A stretch of DNA of 64,000 nt from Arthrobacter sp. ISL-5 (GTDB taxonomy: Bacteria; Actinomycetota; Actinomycetes; Actinomycetales; Micrococcaceae): contig NZ_JAGGPM010000012.1 in assembly GCF_018613835.1 (NCBI RefSeq), positions 62,001 through 126,000 of the forward strand. The letters run 5' to 3'. The position numbers and the translations under genes are program-made. The notes under the pieces are model-generated. The model was not told the DNA's origin and did not search any database. It saw only the letters and a list, made by a program, of their open reading frames with translations. Shown piece after piece: positions 56,608-64,000 of the stretch; the first letter of the stretch is position 1, and every line of letters starts with the position of its first letter.

Positions 56608-57567
56608 TCAGCTCACGGTTGCATGATGCTGCCCGGCGTCGTAGCTGCGGGGTTTGGTTCCGTGGCCCGGGCGGAAGTCGGCGCGGGTGCCCAGTGTCCA
56701 GGCGGCGAAGGAATGTCCCAGGGCGAGCCTGTCGTCGGGTTGGTCTCCGCGGAGAAGGCCGGCCAGGTATCCGGCCGCGAACGCGTCGCCCGCGCCCACG
56801 GGTTCGACCACCTGGACCCGGTGTGCCGGCACCCTAAAGGCGCGTTCTTCCTTGGCGTGTTCCCTGACGAATTCCACTGCCTCGGCGGCCGAATCCTTGA
56901 TGACCAGATGGCGGGGACCGGGCAGGAGTGCCGATACCTGTTCCGCCGCGGTGCATCCCCACAGGGTTTCTGCTTCATCGAGCCCCACGAGGACGACAGT
57001 GGCGCTGGCGGCCAGTTCCAGCAGACGCGGTCCGGCGGCGTCGACGCCCCACAGAGCGGGGCGGTAGTTGACGTCGAAGGAGACCTTGTATCCCTTCTCG
57101 CGAGCGTGGGTGAGGAGGTGCTCCGTCAGTGCCGAGCAGCTGGCCGACAGGGCGGCATTGATGCCGCTGGTGTGGATCCAGCCGGTCTGCTCCAGCGGCC
57201 AGGCGCCGGAATCCTCCGGCGCCATCGCTGAGGCAGCTGACCCGGCCCGGTAATAGAGCGTCCTGGCGCCGTGGCCCAGGTCGGGGTCCTTGAAGTACAC
57301 GCCCGTGGGGGCGGTGCTGTCGCGGGTGACCAGGCTGACGTCCACGCCCCGGGCGGCCAGGCCCTCCATGATGCGGTCACCGAACGGGTCCTGGCCGAGG
57401 CGGCTTGCCCACCCGGCCCGGTACCCGAATTCGGCCAGGTGCGCGGCGACGTTGGACTCCGCTCCCCCGTATCCCAGCAAACATTCTTCAGCCTCGCTCA
57501 GTGGCTGGGCCTTTGCCGGAGTGACGACGGCCATGGTTTCGCCGACGCAGAGCACGTCCATGCTCAT
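56608..57567 (-). CDS. PfkB-family sugar kinase, probable KDG kinase
   Basis: A 319-residue ribokinase-fold kinase with an N-terminal lid (GYGGAESNVAAHLAEFGY) and the C-terminal signature GAGDAFAAGY (258-267; Asp261 catalytic). GAESN and YYRAGSAAS resemble 2-keto-3-deoxygluconate kinases. Stands between an ABC permease and a KDPG-like aldolase, so 2-keto-3-deoxygluconate or -galactonate is the likely substrate. It overlaps the upstream permease stop by four bases. Confidence 0.88.
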   Translation of the reverse strand: MSMDVLCVGETMAVVTPAKAQPLSEAEECLLGYGGAESNVAAHLAEFGYRAGWASRLGQDPFGDRIMEGLAARGVDVSLVTRDSTAPTGVYFKDPDLGHGARTLYYRAGSAASAMAPEDSGAWPLEQTGWIHTSGINAALSASCSALTEHLLTHAREKGYKVSFDVNYRPALWGVDAAGPRLLELAASATVVLVGLDEAETLWGCTAAEQVSALLPGPRHLVIKDSAAEAVEFVREHAKEERAFRVPAHRVQVVEPVGAGDAFAAGYLAGLLRGDQPDDRLALGHSFAAWTLGTRADFRPGHGTKPRSYDAGQHHATVS

Positions 57568-58472
57568 TTCACGGCTCCTGCGGTGAGGCCGCTGACGAAG
57601 AACCGGCCGAGGACGAGGTAGAGCAGGACGGTGGGTGCGGCGACCAGCACGGCGCCGGCCATCAGCTCGGAGTAGTCAACGGTGGTTGTTCCGATGAGGT
57701 TGTTCAGGGTCACGGTGGCAGGCCACGCGGCCGGGGAGGCCAGGATGAAGCCGAAGAGGAAGTCATTCCAGATGTTGGTGCACTGGAAGATTCCGGCGAC
57801 TACAAAGCCGGGAACGGAGAGCGGCAGCATCACTCGGAAGTAGGTTTTCCAGATCCCTGCACCGTCGATGGACGCAGCTTCGATGATGGCGCTGGGAATG
57901 CCCTCGTAGTAGTTCCGGAAAATCAGTGTGGTGATCGGGATGCCGTAGATGATGTGGACCAGGATCAGACCGATGATGCTTCCCTGCAGGTGCAGCATGT
58001 TCAGGAACTGGAAGACGGGGATGATGACGGCCTGGAACGGGATGAACATACCCACGAGCAGAACCGTGAAGAGCGCGTTGGACCCCCGGAAGGGGAACTT
58101 GGACAGGATATAGCCGTTGATCGATCCGAGGAGGCAGGAAATCAGGGCAGCCGGGACGGTGATCTGCAGTGAATTGGCCAGGGAGCCGTGGAGTTTTGTC
58201 CAGGCGCCCTTGAAGGCATCCAGGCTGGGCGCATCGGGGAAGGCGAGGAAGAAGTTCGGCGCCCCGGTGCTTCCGGAGAGTGCCGTGGTGATTATGACGT
58301 AGACAGGCACCAGCATGCCAAGCGTGGCAATGGTGCAGACAGCCAGGACGATCCAGCCGCCAAGAGACTTGGGCAGGCTCCAGGACCGGGGTTTGGGGGC
58401 CGGCTTTCCGGGGCGTCGGCGGGCCTCTCGGACAGGCTGGGACGGGGTCGCTTCGAGTGTTTCGACGGCCAT
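57564..58472 (-). CDS. ABC sugar transporter permease (MalG-like)
   Basis: A 302-residue CUT1 permease with six transmembrane helices and EAASIDGAGIWKTYFRVMLPL as EAA loop. It begins two bases after the other permease and overlaps the kinase by four bases. No ATP-binding gene is here; a shared ATPase must complete the transporter. It imports the sugar feeding the KDG kinase and aldolase. Confidence 0.92.
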   Translation of the reverse strand: MAVETLEATPSQPVREARRRPGKPAPKPRSWSLPKSLGGWIVLAVCTIATLGMLVPVYVIITTALSGSTGAPNFFLAFPDAPSLDAFKGAWTKLHGSLANSLQITVPAALISCLLGSINGYILSKFPFRGSNALFTVLLVGMFIPFQAVIIPVFQFLNMLHLQGSIIGLILVHIIYGIPITTLIFRNYYEGIPSAIIEAASIDGAGIWKTYFRVMLPLSVPGFVVAGIFQCTNIWNDFLFGFILASPAAWPATVTLNNLIGTTTVDYSELMAGAVLVAAPTVLLYLVLGRFFVSGLTAGAVK

Positions 58473-58474
58473 TT

Positions 58475-59482
58475 CTATGCCTTTCGCTCTTTCCGGTATC
58501 CGCGGATGAGGTACGGGACGATTACCGCGAGGGTTAGCAGGAGCAGGATGATCGCCATTGCGGAGGCTTTGTCGTATCGGCTGGTGAGGTAGTTGTAGAT
58601 GTAGATGCCGGGGACGTCCGTGACGAAGCCGGGGCCGGAGCCTGACATGGCGACGACGAGGTCGAAGATTTTCAGGGCCACGTGAAGCAGGAGCACGAAG
58701 CAGGTGATGGTGGAGGGCCACAGCTGAGGCAGGACGATGTGCCGCAGGCGCTGCCAGACATTGGCCCCGTCAACGCTAGCCGCCTCGAGATGCTCTTCAG
58801 GGATGGAGGCAAGGCCGGCCAGGTACATGGCCATCGCGAAGCCCACGAGCTGCCAGGCCGCAGCGAAGATGATCGGCAGCAGCGCCACCGGGATGCCGAA
58901 CTGAACCTTCAGGAAGTCCGTACCTGAGGGGTTGTTCAGCGCCCCCAGGATGGTCGGGTCCGTGGTCCAGCCGGGCGGGTTCTCGATGCCCATGCTTCGG
59001 AGGATTTCGTTGACGCCGGTGGAGGGAGAGAAAATCCAGCGCCAGGCAACACCGGTGACGATGAAGGACAGGGCGTAAGGCAGGAGGAAGACGGTCCGGA
59101 ACAGGCCCTTGCCCACGGAGACATGGTGGATGAAGAGGGCCGCGATGAGTCCGCCGAGGATGGCCAGGACCAGGAAGATGACGGTAAAGATCACCACGTT
59201 GCGGATGTCTGCCTGGAAGCGCTGTTCCTGGACGATCTCGGCGTAGGTGCCTCCGAGGGGCTGGCGCAGCGACAGATTCGGGCTAGTGCCGATCTTCCAG
59301 TTCGACAGGGAGATGTAGACCGTGATGCCAATGAAGACATAGACGAAGAGGAAGCTGACCAGAAGGCTGGGGGCGAAGATCCAGGCCGCCCGGCGGGAGG
59401 TCTTGACGTTGTGGGGGACTTGTTTCGTGGGCCGTGGGCCGGGGCTGGCCGGCGCGGGCGGCAGTGCTGTTGAAGTTGTCAT
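58475..59482 (-). CDS. ABC sugar transporter permease (MalF-like)
   Basis: A 335-residue permease with about seven helices (first about 32-55) and an EAA-type loop EEHLEAASVDGANVWQRLRHIVLP. ATG 59482 starts the family-typical proline-rich head; the longer frame to 59530 has no homology. It follows the binding protein by 79 bases. Confidence 0.9.
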   Translation of the reverse strand: MTTSTALPPAPASPGPRPTKQVPHNVKTSRRAAWIFAPSLLVSFLFVYVFIGITVYISLSNWKIGTSPNLSLRQPLGGTYAEIVQEQRFQADIRNVVIFTVIFLVLAILGGLIAALFIHHVSVGKGLFRTVFLLPYALSFIVTGVAWRWIFSPSTGVNEILRSMGIENPPGWTTDPTILGALNNPSGTDFLKVQFGIPVALLPIIFAAAWQLVGFAMAMYLAGLASIPEEHLEAASVDGANVWQRLRHIVLPQLWPSTITCFVLLLHVALKIFDLVVAMSGSGPGFVTDVPGIYIYNYLTSRYDKASAMAIILLLLTLAVIVPYLIRGYRKERKA

Positions 59483-59561
59483 GTGAGAACTGATCCTGTC
59501 CGGGGTGTGGCTGCAGTGGCCTGCAGCCACACCCTTTGCGACTTGGTTGGTTGACCGGCTG

Positions 59562-60851
59562 CTAGAGCTGGGTCTTCTGGGCCTGCGTCATGCTGGCGAT
59601 GAAGGCATCGGCGTTGCCGCTGCCGTTGAAGGTGGAAACAGCGTCGGCGTAGGTCTGGGCGAATTCCGCCCCGGCGGCCTGGGCGTGTGCCAGGGAGGAA
59701 ACCACCTTGGCCGAAGCGAAGCTCTTGGCCGCTTCCTGCTGGTATTGGGACAGGCCGGAGATGTCGGCGGACTTCACGGCGGGGATGGAGCCCTTCTTCG
59801 CTGCGAAGTCAGTCTGGACCTTGGGGTCCATCAGCGTCTTAAGCCAGGCGTTGGCCGCCTCCGCGTGCGGAATGTTGTTCGCGGGGATGGAGAAGCCGTC
59901 ACCGACGTAGTCGAAGATGTCCTCCTTGCCGGGGAACGTCACCCAGGCGAAGTCGGTGCCGGGCTTCTTCTTGGCGTTGACCAGTTCGCCGTAAGCCCAG
60001 TCCCCCATGAGGTTGACGGCGCAGGCACCGTTGGCCATCTTCTTCGACGCCTCATCCCAGGTGATGGCGGAGTGGTCCTTGTTGGCAAGGGACAGGATGG
60101 TCTTGTAGTCCTCCAGGGCCTGCTTCACCTCGGGTGCGTCGAACGAGTACTCGTTGGTGAAGATTTTCTTCCAGTTATCGGCGCCCGCCCGCGACATGAT
60201 GATGGACTCGAGCAGCTGGGAGGACGCGAAAATGTCCTTGTCCCCGAGGCACACCGGTGTGGCCCCGGCCGCCTGAACCTGCTTGAGGCTGCTGATCAGT
60301 CCGTCCACGCCGCCTGCCGGATCAATCTTGACGTTGGCCTTGGAGAGCACGGCGGGGTTGGTCCACAGCACGTTGCCGCGGTGGACGCCGATCGGAACTG
60401 TGTAGTACTTGCCGTTGACCTGCTGTGCCTCGGCCACGTCCTTGGGCATCTGTGATGCCCAGTCGTTCTGCGTCCACAGCTCGGTCAGGTCCGCGACCTG
60501 GCCGCCGTCGACGTAGCTCTTGAGCTGCCCGGCCGGGTGTACCTGCCAGGAATCTGGCGGGCTGCCGGCCTGAAGCCGTGCCGCCAGTGCCTGCCTGGCG
60601 TTGGAGCCGCCGCCGCCGGAGACTGCGGCGTTGTCCACGGCCAGTCCGGCCTTGGACGCCTTCACGCCGTCAATCAGAACGTTCAGGGCGTCGGCCTCCG
60701 AACCGGAGGTCCACCAGGAGGTGATTTCCAGCTTGTCGGAGCCACCGGCGGAGCTGCCGGCCGGCTGGTTGGCGGAACATCCGGTTGCTGCAATGAGGCT
60801 TGCGGCGGCCGTAACGGCCAGCGAGATCTTGAGCTTGTTTGGTGCACGCAT
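59562..60851 (-). CDS. ABC sugar-binding lipoprotein
   Basis: A 429-residue extracellular binding protein with a lipobox signal (IAATGC at about Cys25) and the CUT1 fold (WWTSGSEADALNVL, PIGVHRGNVLWTNPAV, CAVNLMGDWAYGEL). ATG 60851 has AAGGAGAG a few bases upstream. First gene of the transporter/kinase/aldolase operon, divergent from a LacI regulator; two copies of a CGATCTAC-containing motif lie between. Confidence 0.9.
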   Translation of the reverse strand: MRAPNKLKISLAVTAAASLIAATGCSANQPAGSSAGGSDKLEITSWWTSGSEADALNVLIDGVKASKAGLAVDNAAVSGGGGSNARQALAARLQAGSPPDSWQVHPAGQLKSYVDGGQVADLTELWTQNDWASQMPKDVAEAQQVNGKYYTVPIGVHRGNVLWTNPAVLSKANVKIDPAGGVDGLISSLKQVQAAGATPVCLGDKDIFASSQLLESIIMSRAGADNWKKIFTNEYSFDAPEVKQALEDYKTILSLANKDHSAITWDEASKKMANGACAVNLMGDWAYGELVNAKKKPGTDFAWVTFPGKEDIFDYVGDGFSIPANNIPHAEAANAWLKTLMDPKVQTDFAAKKGSIPAVKSADISGLSQYQQEAAKSFASAKVVSSLAHAQAAGAEFAQTYADAVSTFNGSGNADAFIASMTQAQKTQL

Positions 60852-60929
60852 GACTACTCTCCTTTGGGTTGTCAGACGCCGGATAAGGCCCGGCTAGAGC
60901 CTGCGTTGTGGTTCAGGTTACATAGTTAA

Positions 60930-60941
60930 GTAGATCGATGC
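60930..60941. promoter_or_regulatory. Half-operator GTAGATCGATGC
   Basis: GTAGATCGATGC contains the CGATCTAC half-site (reverse strand) also found in the perfect palindrome at 61048-61063. It lies about 80 bases before the binding-protein start. Confidence 0.45.
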
Positions 60942-61047
60942 AATAGATGCCTGATGAAGGCCGTTCTTTTCTACCGCCTCACGCCCCGTAAGCCAGACCC
61001 ACCCTTGGATTTCGGCTTATTCACGGGAATTGTTCAGCTAAATTATT

Positions 61048-61063
61048 GGTAGATCGGTCTACC
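61048..61063. promoter_or_regulatory. Candidate operator of the LacI/ABC divergon
   Basis: GGTAGATCGGTCTACC is a perfect 6+4+6 palindrome, 60 bases before the LacI start. A matching half site CGATCTACC recurs inside the LacI gene at 61171-61179, where it encodes the HTH region. Confidence 0.65.
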
Positions 61064-61122
61064 GCAACGTTCAAGAACATGGTAGAAATGGTGGACAGGT
61101 TTCCGGAGGAGGTGGAGAAGAA

Positions 61123-62142
61123 GTGAAGAAAGTGACATTGAATGACGTCAGCCGGGCCGCCGGAGTATCTCGATCTACCGCATCGCTGGTCCTGCGCGGG
61201 AATTCCCGCATCCCGGAGGCGACGGCGGACCGGGTCCGGCTCGCCATGGCCGAGCTCGGCTATGTCTACAACCGCCACGCCGCCAACATGCGCCGCAGCG
61301 AATCCATGACCCTCGGCCTCATCGTGACGGACATCCGCAACCCGTACTTCGCCGGGCTGACCATGACCATTGAGGAAGCCGTCCACGAGGCCGGCTACAC
61401 GCTGTTCGTCGGCTACAGCCGGGACGACGTCGAGCGGCAGGCCCTGCAGCTCGAGACCATGGTCCAGCAGCAGGTCGACGGCATTTTCCTGCTGCCCGCC
61501 GAGGGAACCGAGCTGCCCCCGGTCTGCCAGATCATTGACCGTTCCTCGGTGCCGGTCCTGCAGCTGGCCCGGTACTTCTCCGAAGAAATGGACTACGTGG
61601 GCCCGGACAACATTGCCGCCGGGCAGCAGCTGGCCAGGCACGTTGCCTCGCTGGGCGCATCCTCCGCCGTCCTGATCGGCGGTCCGGAGCATTCGTCGGC
61701 CCGCACGGAACGGATCAAGGGCCTGGAAACCGGGTTCGCGGGGAGCGGCGTGGCCTTCGATCCGTCCCTCTCCGCGCCGACCACCAACAATGCGGCCGGC
61801 GGCGGGCACGGTGTGTCGAGGGTCCTTGACCAGGGAATCTGGCCGGACTGCATCATCGCCTACAGCGACGCGGTGGCGCTGGGGATCTACGCGGAGCTTC
61901 GCCGGCGGAATCTTGAACCGGGCCGTGACGTGTCGGTGGCGAGCTTCGACGACATCACGATGGCCGAGCTGCTGCTGCCGCCCCTGACCTCGGTGTCCAC
62001 GTACCCGGACCGCATCGGCCGCAAGGCAGCGGACATGCTGCTCCACCGGATCCGCGACTCGTCGCTGGAACCTCAACGATCCCTCATCGAACCGGCTCTG
62101 AAGATCAGAGCCTCCACCGCCCAATGGCGACCCCGAACGTAG
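61123..62142 (+). CDS. LacI-family regulator of the KDG-type locus
   Basis: A 339-residue regulator with helix-turn-helix LNDVSRAAGVSRSTASLVLRG and the sugar-sensor domain containing LLPAEGTELPPV and DITMAELLLPPLTSV. The GTG start is just downstream of GGAGGAGGTGG. It diverges from the ABC operon and heads a plus-strand unit with Gfo/Idh and CoA-transferase genes, only 10 bases before the next gene. Ligand unknown. Confidence 0.9.
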   Translation: MKKVTLNDVSRAAGVSRSTASLVLRGNSRIPEATADRVRLAMAELGYVYNRHAANMRRSESMTLGLIVTDIRNPYFAGLTMTIEEAVHEAGYTLFVGYSRDDVERQALQLETMVQQQVDGIFLLPAEGTELPPVCQIIDRSSVPVLQLARYFSEEMDYVGPDNIAAGQQLARHVASLGASSAVLIGGPEHSSARTERIKGLETGFAGSGVAFDPSLSAPTTNNAAGGGHGVSRVLDQGIWPDCIIAYSDAVALGIYAELRRRNLEPGRDVSVASFDDITMAELLLPPLTSVSTYPDRIGRKAADMLLHRIRDSSLEPQRSLIEPALKIRASTAQWRPRT

Positions 62143-62152
62143 GAGAAACACC

Positions 62153-63163
62153 ATGCCAGCACTGAATTGGGGCCTGATCGGAGCCAGCGACATCGCTGCC
62201 ACGCGAGTGATCGGTGCCATCCGCGCAAGTGGAGGCACCGCCGTCGGGGTCTTCAGCGGATCCGCCGGCCGGGCGCGCGACTTCGCGGCCATCCACGGGC
62301 TGGCCAGAGCCACCGCCGACCTGGACGAGTTGCTGCGCTGGGACATCGACGCCGTCTACATCTCCTCGACCAACGACAAGCACTTCGAGCAGGCAACCAG
62401 GGCGCTCAAGGCCGGAAAGCACGTGCTGTGCGAGAAACCACTCGCCCTTGACGCCGGCCAGGCCGAATCCATGGTCAGGCTCGCAGAGGAAACCGGCCTC
62501 ACGCTTGCAGCCAACCACCACCTCCCCGGCAGCCCCCTGCATGCCAAAGTCCGCGACCTCGTCACTGCCGGGACCATCGGCACCGTCCTTTCGGCAAAGG
62601 TTGCCCACGCCGTTCTCCTGCCGCAACGGCTGCGCGGCTGGCGGCTGGGGCAGGGGACGCCCGGAAGCGGCGTCATCCTGGACATCACCTGCCACGACGC
62701 GTCGGTCCTGAACCCCCTGCTGGGCACACCCGTCGCCGTCACCGCATTGGCCGTCCAGCAGGCCGATTGGAATACCGGCGGCCAGGAAGATGCCGCGATG
62801 ACCGTCATCCGCTACGAGAACGGCGGCCAGGCACCGGTACTGGCCCAGACCCATGATTCCTTCACGGTGGGATACGCGAGGACCTCCCTGGAAGTCCACG
62901 GCACCGAAGGCACCATCCAGGTCCTCGACGCCATGACCCAGGACACCGAGGGACAGGTGATCCTGACAACCGGATCAGGCGTCCAGACGGTCGACGTCGA
63001 CTGCTCAGAGGATCTCTATGTCACCGGCCTTCGGGCCTTCACCACCGCCGTCGAAGGCACCGGGGTCCCCACGGCGACCGGCCGGGACGGCCTGATGGCC
63101 CTCAAGGTCGCCCTGGCAGCCCAGGAATCCGCGATCTCCGGACGCACCGTCCACATCAACTAA
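62153..63163 (+). CDS. Gfo/Idh/MocA oxidoreductase
   Basis: A 336-residue Gfo/Idh protein with WGLIGASDIAATRVIGAI, CEKPLALD and a later ILDITCHDASVLNPL segment. It lacks the QAVHFFD histidine pattern of IolG; its active site reads CHDAS. Third dehydrogenase of the window and the partner of a LacI gene and a CoA-transferase. Substrate could be an imported sugar of the adjacent ABC operon. Confidence 0.85.
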   Translation: MPALNWGLIGASDIAATRVIGAIRASGGTAVGVFSGSAGRARDFAAIHGLARATADLDELLRWDIDAVYISSTNDKHFEQATRALKAGKHVLCEKPLALDAGQAESMVRLAEETGLTLAANHHLPGSPLHAKVRDLVTAGTIGTVLSAKVAHAVLLPQRLRGWRLGQGTPGSGVILDITCHDASVLNPLLGTPVAVTALAVQQADWNTGGQEDAAMTVIRYENGGQAPVLAQTHDSFTVGYARTSLEVHGTEGTIQVLDAMTQDTEGQVILTTGSGVQTVDVDCSEDLYVTGLRAFTTAVEGTGVPTATGRDGLMALKVALAAQESAISGRTVHIN

Positions 63164-63180
63164 CAGCCAGAAAGAACATC

Positions 63181-64000
63181 ATGCAGAAGGTACAGATCCT
63201 CTCAGCCCGCGAGGCAGCGGACCTCATTAACGACGACGACGTCATCACCGTCAGCTCCTCCAGCGCCCTCGGCTGCCCGGACAGCGTCCTGGCCGGCATC
63301 GGCCAGCGGTTCGAGGAAACCTCCCACCCGACCAACCTGACGTCCGTGCACCCGATCGCCGCCGGCGACATGTACGGCGTCAAGGGCATCGACCACATCG
63401 CCCGCCCGGGCCTGCTCCGCAAGGTTATCGCCGGTTCCTACCCTTCGGGCCCCTCCAGCGCCGAGCCGCCCCTGATCTGGCAGATGATCGAGCGCAATGA
63501 AGTGGAGGCCTACAACTTCCCCTCCGGCGTCATCTACCAGATGCACCGCACCGCCGCATCGAAGCAGCCCGGCGTCTTCACCCAGGTCGGACTCGACACC
63601 TTCATCGACCCCCGACTGCAGGGCGGACGCATGAACGGCGCCACCCCCGCCGCATATGTCGAAACCGCCACCGTGGCCGGGCAGGAATGGCTCTTCTTCC
63701 CCTCTGTCATTCCCAACGTGGCCATCATCCGCGCCACCACCGCCGACGAGTACGGCAACCTGACCTTCGAAGACGAAGGCTCCCCCCTGGGCGCCCTGGA
63801 CCTGGCCTACGCCGCGCACAACAACGGAGGCGTCGTCATCGCCCAGGTCAAGCGCGTTGCCGAAGCCGGGAGCCTCCACCCCCAGCACGTGAAGGTCCCC
63901 GGCATCCTCGTGGACGCCATCGTGATCGCCGAAGACCAGCTGCAGACCACCCTGACCCCCAACGACCCTGCCATCTCCGGTCAGCTGCGCCGGCCCCTGA
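63181..64000 (+). CDS. Family I CoA-transferase (3' end outside window)
   Basis: About 273 codons from ATG 63181 run to the window edge with no stop. The protein begins MQKVQILSAREAADLINDDD and continues with a typical single-chain acyl-CoA transferase N-terminal domain (VIAGSYPSGPSSAEPPL, FIDPRLQGGRMNGA, EYGNLTFEDEG). The catalytic glutamate of the second domain is not covered. Members transfer CoA between acetate, propionate or other short acids. It follows a Gfo/Idh gene by 17 bases, which is unusual for a sugar-catabolic operon. Confidence 0.85.
   Translation, partial: MQKVQILSAREAADLINDDDVITVSSSSALGCPDSVLAGIGQRFEETSHPTNLTSVHPIAAGDMYGVKGIDHIARPGLLRKVIAGSYPSGPSSAEPPLIWQMIERNEVEAYNFPSGVIYQMHRTAASKQPGVFTQVGLDTFIDPRLQGGRMNGATPAAYVETATVAGQEWLFFPSVIPNVAIIRATTADEYGNLTFEDEGSPLGALDLAYAAHNNGGVVIAQVKRVAEAGSLHPQHVKVPGILVDAIVIAEDQLQTTLTPNDPAISGQLRRPL

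Overview
The window is high-GC DNA with dense, often overlapping genes. The gene content and the conserved block dacB / zinc metalloprotease / tilS / hpt / ftsH / folE-folP-folB-folK / DUF3180 / two PH-domain proteins / DUF2520 / panC / lysS point to an actinobacterium of the Micrococcaceae, most likely Arthrobacter, Pseudarthrobacter or a close relative. No rRNA, tRNA, CRISPR array, phage or complete insertion sequence was seen.

Region 1 (1-20 kb) is core metabolism and envelope biology, nearly all on the minus strand: lysyl-tRNA synthetase (partial), pantothenate and folate synthesis, FtsH, hypoxanthine phosphoribosyltransferase, TilS, a DUF2342 metallopeptidase-like protein and a PBP4-type carboxypeptidase. 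Two pieces interrupt the block: a pair of paralogous alpha/beta hydrolases plus a DHA2 drug exporter between lysS and panC, and a broken AbiEi/DUF559-like gene between ftsH and hpt.

Region 2 (19.4-41.4 kb) is mixed housekeeping: inorganic pyrophosphatase, a SatD-like protein, serS, a diacylglycerol kinase-like lipid kinase, prephenate dehydratase, rhodanese, amidase, a POT peptide transporter split by a one-base frameshift, phosphoglucomutase, a RutE-like nitroreductase divergent from a uracil/xanthine permease, several small actinobacterial membrane or disordered proteins (DUF4190, NERD, DUF6328, DUF6766, DUF6480), an SDR oxidoreductase and glycerate kinase.

Region 3 (41.7-49.3 kb) is a one-direction fructan locus: ABC binding lipoprotein, two permeases, a remnant of a GH172 (DUF2961) gene, a LacI regulator, a GH32 fructosidase and a GH91 protein without a signal peptide. 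I read it as import of difructose anhydride (DFA) followed by cytoplasmic ring opening (GH91) and hydrolysis to fructose (GH32). A promoter with TTGACA and a 17-bp perfect-arm palindrome lie upstream of the first gene.

Region 4 (49.6-64 kb) holds a GDPD phosphodiesterase, a Cof-type phosphatase, and two adjacent sugar loci. One has a LacI regulator divergent from two Gfo/Idh dehydrogenases. The other is an ABC transporter / 2-keto-3-deoxy-sugar kinase / aldolase / (frameshifted) HAD phosphatase operon that diverges from a LacI regulator, a third Gfo/Idh dehydrogenase and a family I CoA-transferase that runs off the window. Together they suggest oxidation of an imported sugar or polyol towards a 2-keto-3-deoxy acid, with an unexplained CoA-transferase step.

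Two otherwise intact genes (at about 28035 and 55748) each carry one missing base, and short 13-19 bp tandem duplications recur near gene ends. All coordinates and motif readings are by eye; no searches were run.
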